A stretch of 64,000 bases of DNA, taken from the NCBI GenBank assembly GCA_905233375.1, contig CAJOEJ010000005.1, positions 1 through 64,000 of the forward strand, in the 5' to 3' direction. Below, one piece after another: positions 56,895 through 64,000 of this stretch (positions are counted from its first letter, which is position 1; each line of letters begins with the position of its first letter). The notes under the pieces are model-generated. The model did no database searches. It had not been told where the DNA came from and saw only the letters and a program-made list of their open reading frames with translations. Origin of the DNA: Paludibacteraceae bacterium (GTDB lineage: Bacteria > Bacteroidota > Bacteroidia > Bacteroidales > Paludibacteraceae). The translations under genes were made by a program, and so were the position numbers.

Positions 56895-56931
56895 GTGAAA
56901 CAGTAACAGTAGATAGATGATAACTTGCGAT

Positions 56932-57288
56932 ATGAAAAGATTTGTTATGATAATCATGGTATTGGGCGCGCTCACAGCGTGCCTGATGCCTGCGAACGCA
57001 CAGACCGATATGAAGTGGCAGAATGCCACCCTGCAAGGCTCTGGAAGCACCTATGCTCCGCAGATAACGCCGGTTGGAGCCACTTCGGCATACAGCGAAG
57101 CCACTACGACCCAGACTTATTCGCCCGCACAAGCGCCCACCGGACCACGTAGGGGTTTTGATGTCGGTGGAGAAACCGGTCGGTCGGACGAGTCTCCCAT
57201 CGGCGATGCCCTATTCCCGTTGCTCCTCTTCGCAATGCTATTCTGCGGATATATAGCCCTCCGCCGACTTAAAACATTAAATCATTAA
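56932..57288 (+). CDS. Small signal-peptide / single-TM protein paired with giant T9SS protein
   Basis: MKRFVMIIMVLGALTACLMPANAQ...ITPVGATSAYSEATTTQTYSPAQAPTGPRRG...SPIGDALFPLLLFAMLFCGYIALRRLK. Confidence 0.75.
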   Translation: MKRFVMIIMVLGALTACLMPANAQTDMKWQNATLQGSGSTYAPQITPVGATSAYSEATTTQTYSPAQAPTGPRRGFDVGGETGRSDESPIGDALFPLLLFAMLFCGYIALRRLKTLNH

Positions 57289-57366
57289 ATCATTATATCA
57301 TTAAATCATTAAATCATTAAATCATTAAAACATTATATCATTATACCATTATACCATTTAATCCTT
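57271..57366. repeat. Period-8 microarray (ATTAAATC)n upstream of TA module
   Basis: About ten units attaaatc/attatatc/attaaaac/attatacc in tandem. Confidence 0.9.
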
Positions 57367-57402
57367 AATTTTGGACTAAAAGCAAAGAAAAAATACAAAT
57401 TA

Positions 57403-57435
57403 TTTGCATATTATAAAAAAATATTGTAATTTTGC
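57403..57435 (+). promoter_or_regulatory. Promoter of TA module
   Basis: TTTG-catattataaaaaaatattg-TAATTTTG. Confidence 0.78.
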
Positions 57436-57462
57436 AGCGCAAAATCAAGAGAGGAGGTATTT

Positions 57463-57711
57463 ATGCAAGTAGTTATCGATGGAAATATTTATTCGCAGGC
57501 ACAAGCGTACGCGCAACAGAATGGGCAGAACCTGAATAAGCTGATTGAGAATTTCTTACTCCTTTTTATCCAGCGAAGTAACCGTGCAGCGTCCGAGGAG
57601 CCCGTTCCGGATGTGGTGGCAAGTCTGTTAGGCGCAGGTTTACCCCTTGATGCTGAAGATATCAACGGGCGTGAGGCTTATTCTCAGTATTTGGAGGAGA
57701 AATATAAATGA
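57463..57711 (+). CDS. Antitoxin-like protein (DUF6364-type) of VapBC-like module
   Basis: 82 aa, small N-terminal RHH-like domain; ATGA overlap with PIN gene. Confidence 0.65.
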   Translation: MQVVIDGNIYSQAQAYAQQNGQNLNKLIENFLLLFIQRSNRAASEEPVPDVVASLLGAGLPLDAEDINGREAYSQYLEEKYK

Positions 57712-58115
57712 AAAGGCTCTTTCTGGATACCAATATCGTGCTCGATTTGTTAGAAAAGCGCGAGCCCTTTTGTAATGATGCCGTCAGGCTTTTTTCGTTG
57801 GCATATAACAAAAAGGTGAAGTTGTTTGTCTCTCCGATCACATTTGCTACGGCATCCTATGTATTGTCGAAACATGAAGCGTCCGAAGTCAACAAACTCC
57901 TGTCTAATCTTCGCCAATTAGTAAGTGTGGCAACTACCAATGAGCGCACGATAGACGATGCCTTGGCATCTCAGTTCACCGATTTTGAAGATGCTATACA
58001 ATATTACTCCGCGCTTACTTGCAAAGCGGAAGCAATTATCACTCGTAACGGCAAAGATTTTGCGCATTCCAAGTTGCCGGTTCTAACGGCGGGCGAGTGG
58101 CTTGACAATTTATAA
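57708..58115 (+). CDS. PIN-domain toxin (VapC-like)
   Basis: MKRLFLDTNIVLDLLEKREPF...DFEDAIQYYSALTCKAEAIITRNGKDF. Confidence 0.88.
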   Translation: MKRLFLDTNIVLDLLEKREPFCNDAVRLFSLAYNKKVKLFVSPITFATASYVLSKHEASEVNKLLSNLRQLVSVATTNERTIDDALASQFTDFEDAIQYYSALTCKAEAIITRNGKDFAHSKLPVLTAGEWLDNL

Positions 58116-59069
58116 CCCCCTCACAATCACGATGCTGTAAAGCATGCCGAGGAACATCGTGAATTTGATAACCTGCTGGCAGGTCTTGTAATCACTTGGG
58201 ATCTTGGCTGCCCACAGGAGCCACAAGGCACCTGACAACGGCGTGACGACTCCCAAGACTATATAACGCGTGCTGAGGCTCGTCCAACTGATAGGGAAGG
58301 GCAGGATGTGATACCACAGATGTCCGATGACCGCGAACGTGAGGAGGATAAGCGCTGTGACAAACACTTTCGTCCATGTCTCTCCCCATACAACCGGCAT
58401 GGAGTGACATTCCAACTCGCGGTCACCCATCTGGTCCTGCATGTCTTTGACGATCTCCCGTATCCATGTTAGCAGGAAAGCGAACAACGCAAACCCGCCG
58501 AGCCAGGCATAGAGGTCATGAACCAGTGTCGTGTACGGCAGGATGATGCCGTAGCGCAACTCCAGCACAGCTACATTACTCATCGCAATCATCATCGGCG
58601 TCAGTGCCGCCAACAGGGCGATAGTGAGGTTGCCGATGAACAGCAAACGCTTGTAACTGCTGGAGTAGAACCACAGCAATCCCGGAACTATCACAAACAC
58701 GATTCCCAGTGACAGGCTGCGCAGCCACCATGCCGCCAGTAAACCGCACACGATACCTGTACCGCTGAGCCACAGACTCAGCTGCATCGCCGCTTGTTTG
58801 GTGACCGTACGTGTGACGATGACCTCATCGGGGCGGTTGATACGGTCTATCTTGACATCAAAATAGTCATTGATAACGTATCCTCCCGCCGCAATGAGCA
58901 TCGTTGCTAACATGATGAGCAGCAGAATATACCACGGCAGTTGTTCGCCGAATGCTGCTTTGTCCAATATGGGTACTGCGACCCATTTCTCCATGAGCCA
59001 TACCAGCGCTCCCACGAAGAGCACATTGCTCCACCGTATCAGCCGCAGGATGTCTTTAAATTGTTCCAA
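58110..59069 (-). CDS. UbiA-family prenyltransferase (geranylgeranylglycerol-phosphate geranylgeranyltransferase-like)
   Basis: GGYVINDYFDVKIDRINRPDEVI, WIREIVKDMQDQMGDRE, multi-TM. Confidence 0.87.
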   Translation of the reverse strand: MEQFKDILRLIRWSNVLFVGALVWLMEKWVAVPILDKAAFGEQLPWYILLLIMLATMLIAAGGYVINDYFDVKIDRINRPDEVIVTRTVTKQAAMQLSLWLSGTGIVCGLLAAWWLRSLSLGIVFVIVPGLLWFYSSSYKRLLFIGNLTIALLAALTPMMIAMSNVAVLELRYGIILPYTTLVHDLYAWLGGFALFAFLLTWIREIVKDMQDQMGDRELECHSMPVVWGETWTKVFVTALILLTFAVIGHLWYHILPFPISWTSLSTRYIVLGVVTPLSGALWLLWAAKIPSDYKTCQQVIKFTMFLGMLYSIVIVRGL

Positions 59070-59073
59070 TTCG

Positions 59074-59106
59074 AATTAACAATTTACAATTACCAATTAC
59101 CAATTA
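59074..59106. repeat. Period-7 microarray (ACCAATT)n at 3' end of GH13 gene
   Basis: attaacaatttacaattaccaattaccaattac. Confidence 0.75.
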
Positions 59107-60744
59107 CTTCACGCGAAGTACCACGCCTTTCCATGCCTCAAGGGTAATGGTCACAGGTTGGTCCGGCACAAAAGCAACCGGCTGTTTACTGCCGTAGAGC
59201 AAATCCGTAGCGGTCGCTTTGGGCTTCTCTTCCAGCCCGAGATAGATGAACGCATCGTTGGGGATGCGCAGCGTGATCTCCTGCTCGCGGTCATGGAAAT
59301 TAACCACCACAAGCAGCGTCTCGCCTTTGACGTGACGCAGGAACGCATAGTGCTGCTGGCGGTTGAATCCTTCGCCTTGCGCATAGGTGATATCGTACAT
59401 CTTGCCTTTCTGAATGGCTTTGTCGTCGCGCGCCAGAGTCATCAGACGCTTGTAGAAATCGCGTAACTCGCGTTGCGCATCGTTCATCTTGGCGCCGTCG
59501 AACTTGCCCTTGTTTGCCCATGCCTGGATACTCTTGATGCCCCAGTAGTCGAAGATCGTCGTGCGACCGTCTATGCCGCTGAAGCCCTCCATATCCATTC
59601 CCCGTTCACCCAGTTCCTGACCCGAATAGACCATCAGCGGACACTGGTTGAGCGTCGCGGCTACGATCATCGCCGGTTCGGCACAGCGCCCGTCGCCGCA
59701 GAAGAATCCGCTTGCCAGACGCTGCTCGTCATGGTTCTCGAGGAAATAGAGCATGTGCTGCAACAGGGCGTCTCCGTGCATCATCCATTGGGCGGTAATG
59801 CCTTCGGCGGGCCATCCTTTGCTGGTCACACCGCGCAGGTAGTCGTACATGCCCACTTTGTCGTAGAGATAGTCGAAGCCGGCATCCAGATAGGCATGGT
59901 AACGCCCCGGATCGTAACACTCGCCGATAAAGAGGAATTTCTTGTGTTTCTTCTTCACCTGTGCGATTGCCCATGCGAAGAACTCGACCGGTACCATCTC
60001 CGCCATATCGACACGCACGCCGTCGATGCCTTTGTTTGCCCAGAAGAGCAGGATGTCCCGCATCTTGATCCAAGTGTTGGGAATGGGGTCAAACTGCTTC
60101 TCCATGCCGCCTTGATAGAAGACGCCGTAGTTCAGTTTGACCGTCTCGTACCAGTCGTTCTCGCCCGGATGGGAGGTGAAGCAGTCATTGCCGGTGACCT
60201 TGGCGGGGTACTCTTCGTAGCCCTGCAGGTCCTTGTCCATGGTGAAACGCTCGCCCGGCAGGTAGTAGAAGTTGTTCAGCGGTGAGAACGCCCACTCGGG
60301 ATGATCGGTCTCGCCCAGATCCTCTACTCCGGCAGGTTTGCACAGACTCTTGTATTCGCGGCTGACATGATTAGGTACGAAATCAATCAGAACGCCCAGT
60401 CCCGCTTCGTGCGTCCGTTGTACGAGCGCCTCGAACTCCTGCATTCGTTTGGCTTCGTTCTTCGCCAGATCCGGATCCACGTCATAGTAATCGGTAATGG
60501 CGTAGGGGGAACCAGCCAGACCTTTGGTGATAGCGGGATGATTGTGCTCGGCTGTCGCGTGACGGATGACACCGGTGTACCAGACATGCGTGGCACCCAA
60601 GTCCACGATGGACTTGAGTGCGCGCTCTGTGATGTCAACAAACCGTCCGCAGCCATTCTCCTCTCGTGTGCCGTTGCGCTTGCGCGTCTCGTTGTAGTTA
60701 CCGAACAAACGAGGGAAGAGTTGATAAATAATGGGTTTGTTCAT
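59104..60744 (-). CDS. GH13 alpha-amylase family protein
   Basis: DFVPNHVSREY, GVRVDMAEMVPVEFF, ENHDEQRLASGF. Confidence 0.88.
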   Translation of the reverse strand: MNKPIIYQLFPRLFGNYNETRKRNGTREENGCGRFVDITERALKSIVDLGATHVWYTGVIRHATAEHNHPAITKGLAGSPYAITDYYDVDPDLAKNEAKRMQEFEALVQRTHEAGLGVLIDFVPNHVSREYKSLCKPAGVEDLGETDHPEWAFSPLNNFYYLPGERFTMDKDLQGYEEYPAKVTGNDCFTSHPGENDWYETVKLNYGVFYQGGMEKQFDPIPNTWIKMRDILLFWANKGIDGVRVDMAEMVPVEFFAWAIAQVKKKHKKFLFIGECYDPGRYHAYLDAGFDYLYDKVGMYDYLRGVTSKGWPAEGITAQWMMHGDALLQHMLYFLENHDEQRLASGFFCGDGRCAEPAMIVAATLNQCPLMVYSGQELGERGMDMEGFSGIDGRTTIFDYWGIKSIQAWANKGKFDGAKMNDAQRELRDFYKRLMTLARDDKAIQKGKMYDITYAQGEGFNRQQHYAFLRHVKGETLLVVVNFHDREQEITLRIPNDAFIYLGLEEKPKATATDLLYGSKQPVAFVPDQPVTITLEAWKGVVLRVK

Positions 60745-60786
60745 TCTGTAATAAGTGTGTGTTTTTCTATGGGTGTACTTACGGCG

Positions 60787-61977
60787 TTATACTAATGCCG
60801 CTGTGTCGCTTGCAATCATCAATTCCTCGTCGGTCGGGATGAGACAAACGGTTACTTTGGAGTTCTTGGTGGAGATGATACGCTCTTCTCCGCGTACGTT
60901 GTTGGCTGCTTCGTCCAGCTCGATGCCGAGGAAACTCAGACCCTTCATGATCTGTGCGCGGATATACGGATCGTTCTCGCCGATACCTGCGGTGAAAACA
61001 AGGATGTCCAGACCGTTCATCGCAGCGGCATAAGCACCGATATACTTGATCGTGCGGTAGATGAACATCTTGCGCGCCAGGTCAGCACGTTTGTTGCCCT
61101 GATTGATAGCTGCTTCAATGTCACGGCAATCGCTCGAAACACCGCTCACGCCGAGCAGACCCGATTTCTTGTTCACCAGGTTGTTGAACTCGGCTGTGCT
61201 CAAATGCTCCTTGTCCATGATGAACGTAGCCGCTCCGAGGTCGAGGTCACCGGCACGGGTACCCATTACCAGGCCCTCCACCGGCGTCAGACCCATACTC
61301 GTATCCACGCTCTCGCCGTTCAGTACTGCGGTACAACTGCCGCCGCCGCCGATGTGGCAGGTAACAATCTTCTGCTTTTTGGGATCTACACCTAAATATT
61401 CACATACGCGCGCGCTCACGTAACGATGGCTCGTTCCGTGGAAACCGTAACGGCGGATGGCATATTTCTCATAGAGCTCGTACGGCAACGCGTACATGTA
61501 CGCATAATCCGGCATCGTCTGGTGGAACGCGGTGTCAAACACAGCTACTTGCGGTACGCCCGGAAGAATCTTCTCGATGGCATCAATACCCTTCAGGTTC
61601 GCAGGATTGTGGAGCGGAGCCAGATCCACGCATTGGATAATCTCCGCCTTTACCTCCGGCGTAATCAGTACCGATTTGTTGAATTTCTCGCCGCCATGTA
61701 CGACGCGGTGTCCTACAGCGTTGATTTCCTTGAGCTCCTTGATGCAACCGATCTGCGGATCCACGAGTTTCTCCAGAATCAGTTCGATACCCACTGTGTG
61801 CTCCGGCATCGATTTCTCGAATTTAACCTTCTCGCCATTCGGCAGTTTTACCAGCAGGAACGAATCCGGCAAACCGATCTTCTCTATGCCGCCTTGTGCC
61901 ATTACTGCCTTGCTCTCCATGTCAAAGAGCTTATACTTAATACTGCTGCTACCGCAGTTCAAAACTAAGATTTTCAT
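60787..61977 (-). CDS. ackA: Acetate kinase
   Basis: LVLNCGSSSIKYKLF, HRVVHGGEKF, FDTAFHQTMP, RRYGFHGTSHRYV, HIGGGGSCTAVLNG, VFTAGIGENDP. Confidence 0.96.
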   Translation of the reverse strand: MKILVLNCGSSSIKYKLFDMESKAVMAQGGIEKIGLPDSFLLVKLPNGEKVKFEKSMPEHTVGIELILEKLVDPQIGCIKELKEINAVGHRVVHGGEKFNKSVLITPEVKAEIIQCVDLAPLHNPANLKGIDAIEKILPGVPQVAVFDTAFHQTMPDYAYMYALPYELYEKYAIRRYGFHGTSHRYVSARVCEYLGVDPKKQKIVTCHIGGGGSCTAVLNGESVDTSMGLTPVEGLVMGTRAGDLDLGAATFIMDKEHLSTAEFNNLVNKKSGLLGVSGVSSDCRDIEAAINQGNKRADLARKMFIYRTIKYIGAYAAAMNGLDILVFTAGIGENDPYIRAQIMKGLSFLGIELDEAANNVRGEERIISTKNSKVTVCLIPTDEELMIASDTAALV

Positions 61978-62032
61978 ATGATATTAAATTAAATCGTCAA
62001 TTTTATTCAATCGTCAAATGTCCGATCGTCCA

Positions 62033-63031
62033 TTATTTGATCGCCTGATTCGCGGTGATCACTACCATCTGCACAATGTCCTGTACCTTGCATCCGCGGC
62101 TAAGGTCGTTGACCGGAGCGGCGATACCCTGGAGAATCGGTCCTACGGCATCTGCACCCGAGAAACGCTCTACGAGCTTGTAACCGATATTACCTGCCTG
62201 CAGGTCAGGGAAGACGAGTACGTTCGCTTTGCCTGCAACGGGACTGCCCGGAGCCTTGGTAGCCGCTACGCTTTCAATCAGCGCGGCATCAGCCTGCAAC
62301 TCTCCGTCGATAGCCAGTTCAGGAGCCATCTCCTTTGCCAGTTTGGTCGCTTCGGCTACTTTGTCCACGAGCTCATGCTTGGCACTGCCCTTGGTACTGA
62401 ACGACAACATGGCTACGCGCGGTTCGATACCGGCGATGGCACGTGCGGTCTCCGCCGTCGAGACGGCAATCTCCGCCAGCTGTTTGGCATCGGGATTCGG
62501 GTTCACAGCGCAGTCTGCGAACAAGAGGAATCCGTTCTCGCCCAGATGCTTGGCGGGCGTGAACATAAGGAATGCACCGCTGACGATGGAGCAACCCGGA
62601 CGGGTCTTGAGAATCTGGAACGCCGGACGGATCGTGTCCGCTGTCGTGCCGCGTGCGCCCGCTAACTCACCATCCGCGTCACCTGCTTTGATCATCAGAC
62701 AACCCAGATAAAGCGGGTCTTGCGCCTTCTTTGCCGCCTCTTCCTCCGTCATGCCTTTTGCCTTGCGCAACTCAAAAAGCAGCTTGGCATACTCCGGCAT
62801 CTTGGGGTCATGCAGCGGGTCGATGATTTTCGCCTCGCCGATGTGCTCATAGCCTTTCTCCGCCGCCATGCCCTTGATCTTCTCCGGGTCACCGATCAGG
62901 ATGAGATCGGCAATCTTGTCGCGCAACAAGATGTTGGCTGCTTCTAACGTACGCGGTTCGTCGCCCTCCGGCAACACAATGCGCTGCGGATGTGCTTTCG
63001 CGCGCGCAATCATTTGCTGTAGAATGTCCAT
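62033..63031 (-). CDS. pta: Phosphate acetyltransferase
   Basis: RIVLPEGDEPRTLEAA, GEL.QADAALIESVAATKAPGSPVAGKANVLVFPDLQAGNIGYKLVERFSGADAVGPILQG. Confidence 0.94.
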   Translation of the reverse strand: MDILQQMIARAKAHPQRIVLPEGDEPRTLEAANILLRDKIADLILIGDPEKIKGMAAEKGYEHIGEAKIIDPLHDPKMPEYAKLLFELRKAKGMTEEEAAKKAQDPLYLGCLMIKAGDADGELAGARGTTADTIRPAFQILKTRPGCSIVSGAFLMFTPAKHLGENGFLLFADCAVNPNPDAKQLAEIAVSTAETARAIAGIEPRVAMLSFSTKGSAKHELVDKVAEATKLAKEMAPELAIDGELQADAALIESVAATKAPGSPVAGKANVLVFPDLQAGNIGYKLVERFSGADAVGPILQGIAAPVNDLSRGCKVQDIVQMVVITANQAIK

Positions 63032-63067
63032 AATTATAATGTGTATAAATTGTTTCCTAAATCGACC

Positions 63068-63100
63068 GCAAAGATACAAAAAAAAATCCATATATGCAAT
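63068..63100 (-). promoter_or_regulatory. Promoter of pta-ackA
   Basis: Minus strand ATTG-catatatggatttttttttg-TATCTTTG. Confidence 0.72.
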
Positions 63101-63135
63101 ACCCGTTATAAAAAATATTTTTTTTTGTCAAAAAA

Positions 63136-63168
63136 TTTGCGTATGTCAAAAAAAAGTTGTACCTTTGC
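63136..63168 (+). promoter_or_regulatory. Promoter of OMP gene
   Basis: TTTG-cgtatgtcaaaaaaaagttg-TACCTTTG. Confidence 0.78.
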
Positions 63169-63210
63169 ACCCAAATTGTGATTATTGAATCAAACATACG
63201 CTTTTTAAAC

Positions 63211-64000
63211 ATGAAAAAAGGTTTACTTTTTCTCTTGGCGCTCTGCGTTTCCGGAATGGTAGTAGCGCAAGAAGCAGAGTTACAAACGGCTGATTCCGTT
63301 AAGATTAAGGGTGTTCACCCGTACAAGTTGGAGGAGAACGCAAAGGGTATTGCTCCCGAGATTGCTCACTGGAGTATCATCCCGCGTATCGGCTTTAGTG
63401 TGTTCGACGGTGATTTTACGAATGAGAAGAAGCATGCATTTGCTATTCCTTCTGCCGGTCTGGCTGTGGAGTACAACTTCACCCCGGTATGGAACATCGG
63501 TGTCGAGTACATGTATGACCAGTACACGGTGACGGGTAAGCAGGGTCTTGACGAGAATGGCAATAAGCGTCTGAATGCGGATACCTTGCTCAATGGTCAT
63601 TTGCATCGCGCCGGCGTTTATATCTCCATGGATCTTATCAATCTGCTCTTCCCGCGTGTCAACAAGAAGATTTTCTCCATGCTTCCTTATGTAGGAGCCG
63701 GTGGCGCGTGGTACAAGCGTTCGGCTTATTACATGGATGACCGCTATTTCGATGGCGATAAGAACATGTGGATCAATCCTACTCACGGCAGAGGTAACAC
63801 CGTTAACTATATCAACGCCGATGGTCAGCTTGGTCCGGATAAAGACACCAAGTATATCATGGAGGGCTATGTTCTTGCCGGTGTTGACTTGGATTTCAAT
63901 ATCAACCGTACAATCGCGTTAGGCTTGCGCGCGAACTATACATATTTCACGCGCGACTATTTCGACGGTCGTGGTTATCACCATGGCGAGGATGCCAATT
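63211..64000 (+). CDS. Outer-membrane beta-barrel protein, 3' end outside window
   Basis: MKKGLLFLLALCVSGMVVAQ signal; IIPRIGFSVFDGDF..., GYVLAGVDLDFNINRTIALGLRANYTYF; open to window end. Confidence 0.75.
   Translation, partial: MKKGLLFLLALCVSGMVVAQEAELQTADSVKIKGVHPYKLEENAKGIAPEIAHWSIIPRIGFSVFDGDFTNEKKHAFAIPSAGLAVEYNFTPVWNIGVEYMYDQYTVTGKQGLDENGNKRLNADTLLNGHLHRAGVYISMDLINLLFPRVNKKIFSMLPYVGAGGAWYKRSAYYMDDRYFDGDKNMWINPTHGRGNTVNYINADGQLGPDKDTKYIMEGYVLAGVDLDFNINRTIALGLRANYTYFTRDYFDGRGYHHGEDAN

Noticed and set aside
57271-57366. Octamer array considered as a CRISPR-like array
   Set aside because: No spacers between units, period of 8 nt, no cas genes.
57463-58115. Toxin-antitoxin module as a novel defence system
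   Set aside because: PIN-domain VapC-like pair is a common known type; only the upstream array is unusual.

Overview
The window is a Bacteroidales-type (Bacteroidota) chromosomal segment. Support: Bacteroidota promoters (TTTG-N20-TAnnTTTG), type IX secretion (T9SS) C-terminal sorting tails, GldD, and a Bacteroidota-style glycogen operon. I support about 33 CDSs and one tRNA-Arg(UCU). I saw no CRISPR array, rRNA operon or prophage. Main observations: (1) At least three classes of very small dispersed repeats invade both genes and gaps. These are an ACAAAG(T/G) heptad element read as 'VQSDNVQSTK', a GC-rich palindrome read as 'EPxPDPSLxGxG' or 'SLPFxEGxGVG', and locus-specific period-7/8 microarrays at gene borders. 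Many copies keep the reading frame of conserved enzymes (GMP pyrophosphorylase, Xaa-Pro peptidase, Dus, RNase R, pectinesterase, GGGP synthase), like Rickettsia palindromic elements. (2) Fourteen hand-aligned promoters all have exactly 20 nt between the two boxes. A CAG just before the -7 box occurs in 4 of them, and those include all three promoters assigned to T9SS-CTD genes. (3) Two giant T9SS proteins (about 3360 and 2482 aa) are each followed by a homologous small signal-peptide/single-TM protein, a candidate undescribed two-gene surface system. (4) A 487-bp MITE-like element with TAGTGTCCAYTAAAA ends shares a 50-bp hairpin repeat, with a compensatory base-pair change, with the leader of an N-terminally short RNase R. 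(5) A GGGP synthase-TadA fusion and a kinase-AAA+ fusion are present. All assignments come from reading the sequence; no searches were run.
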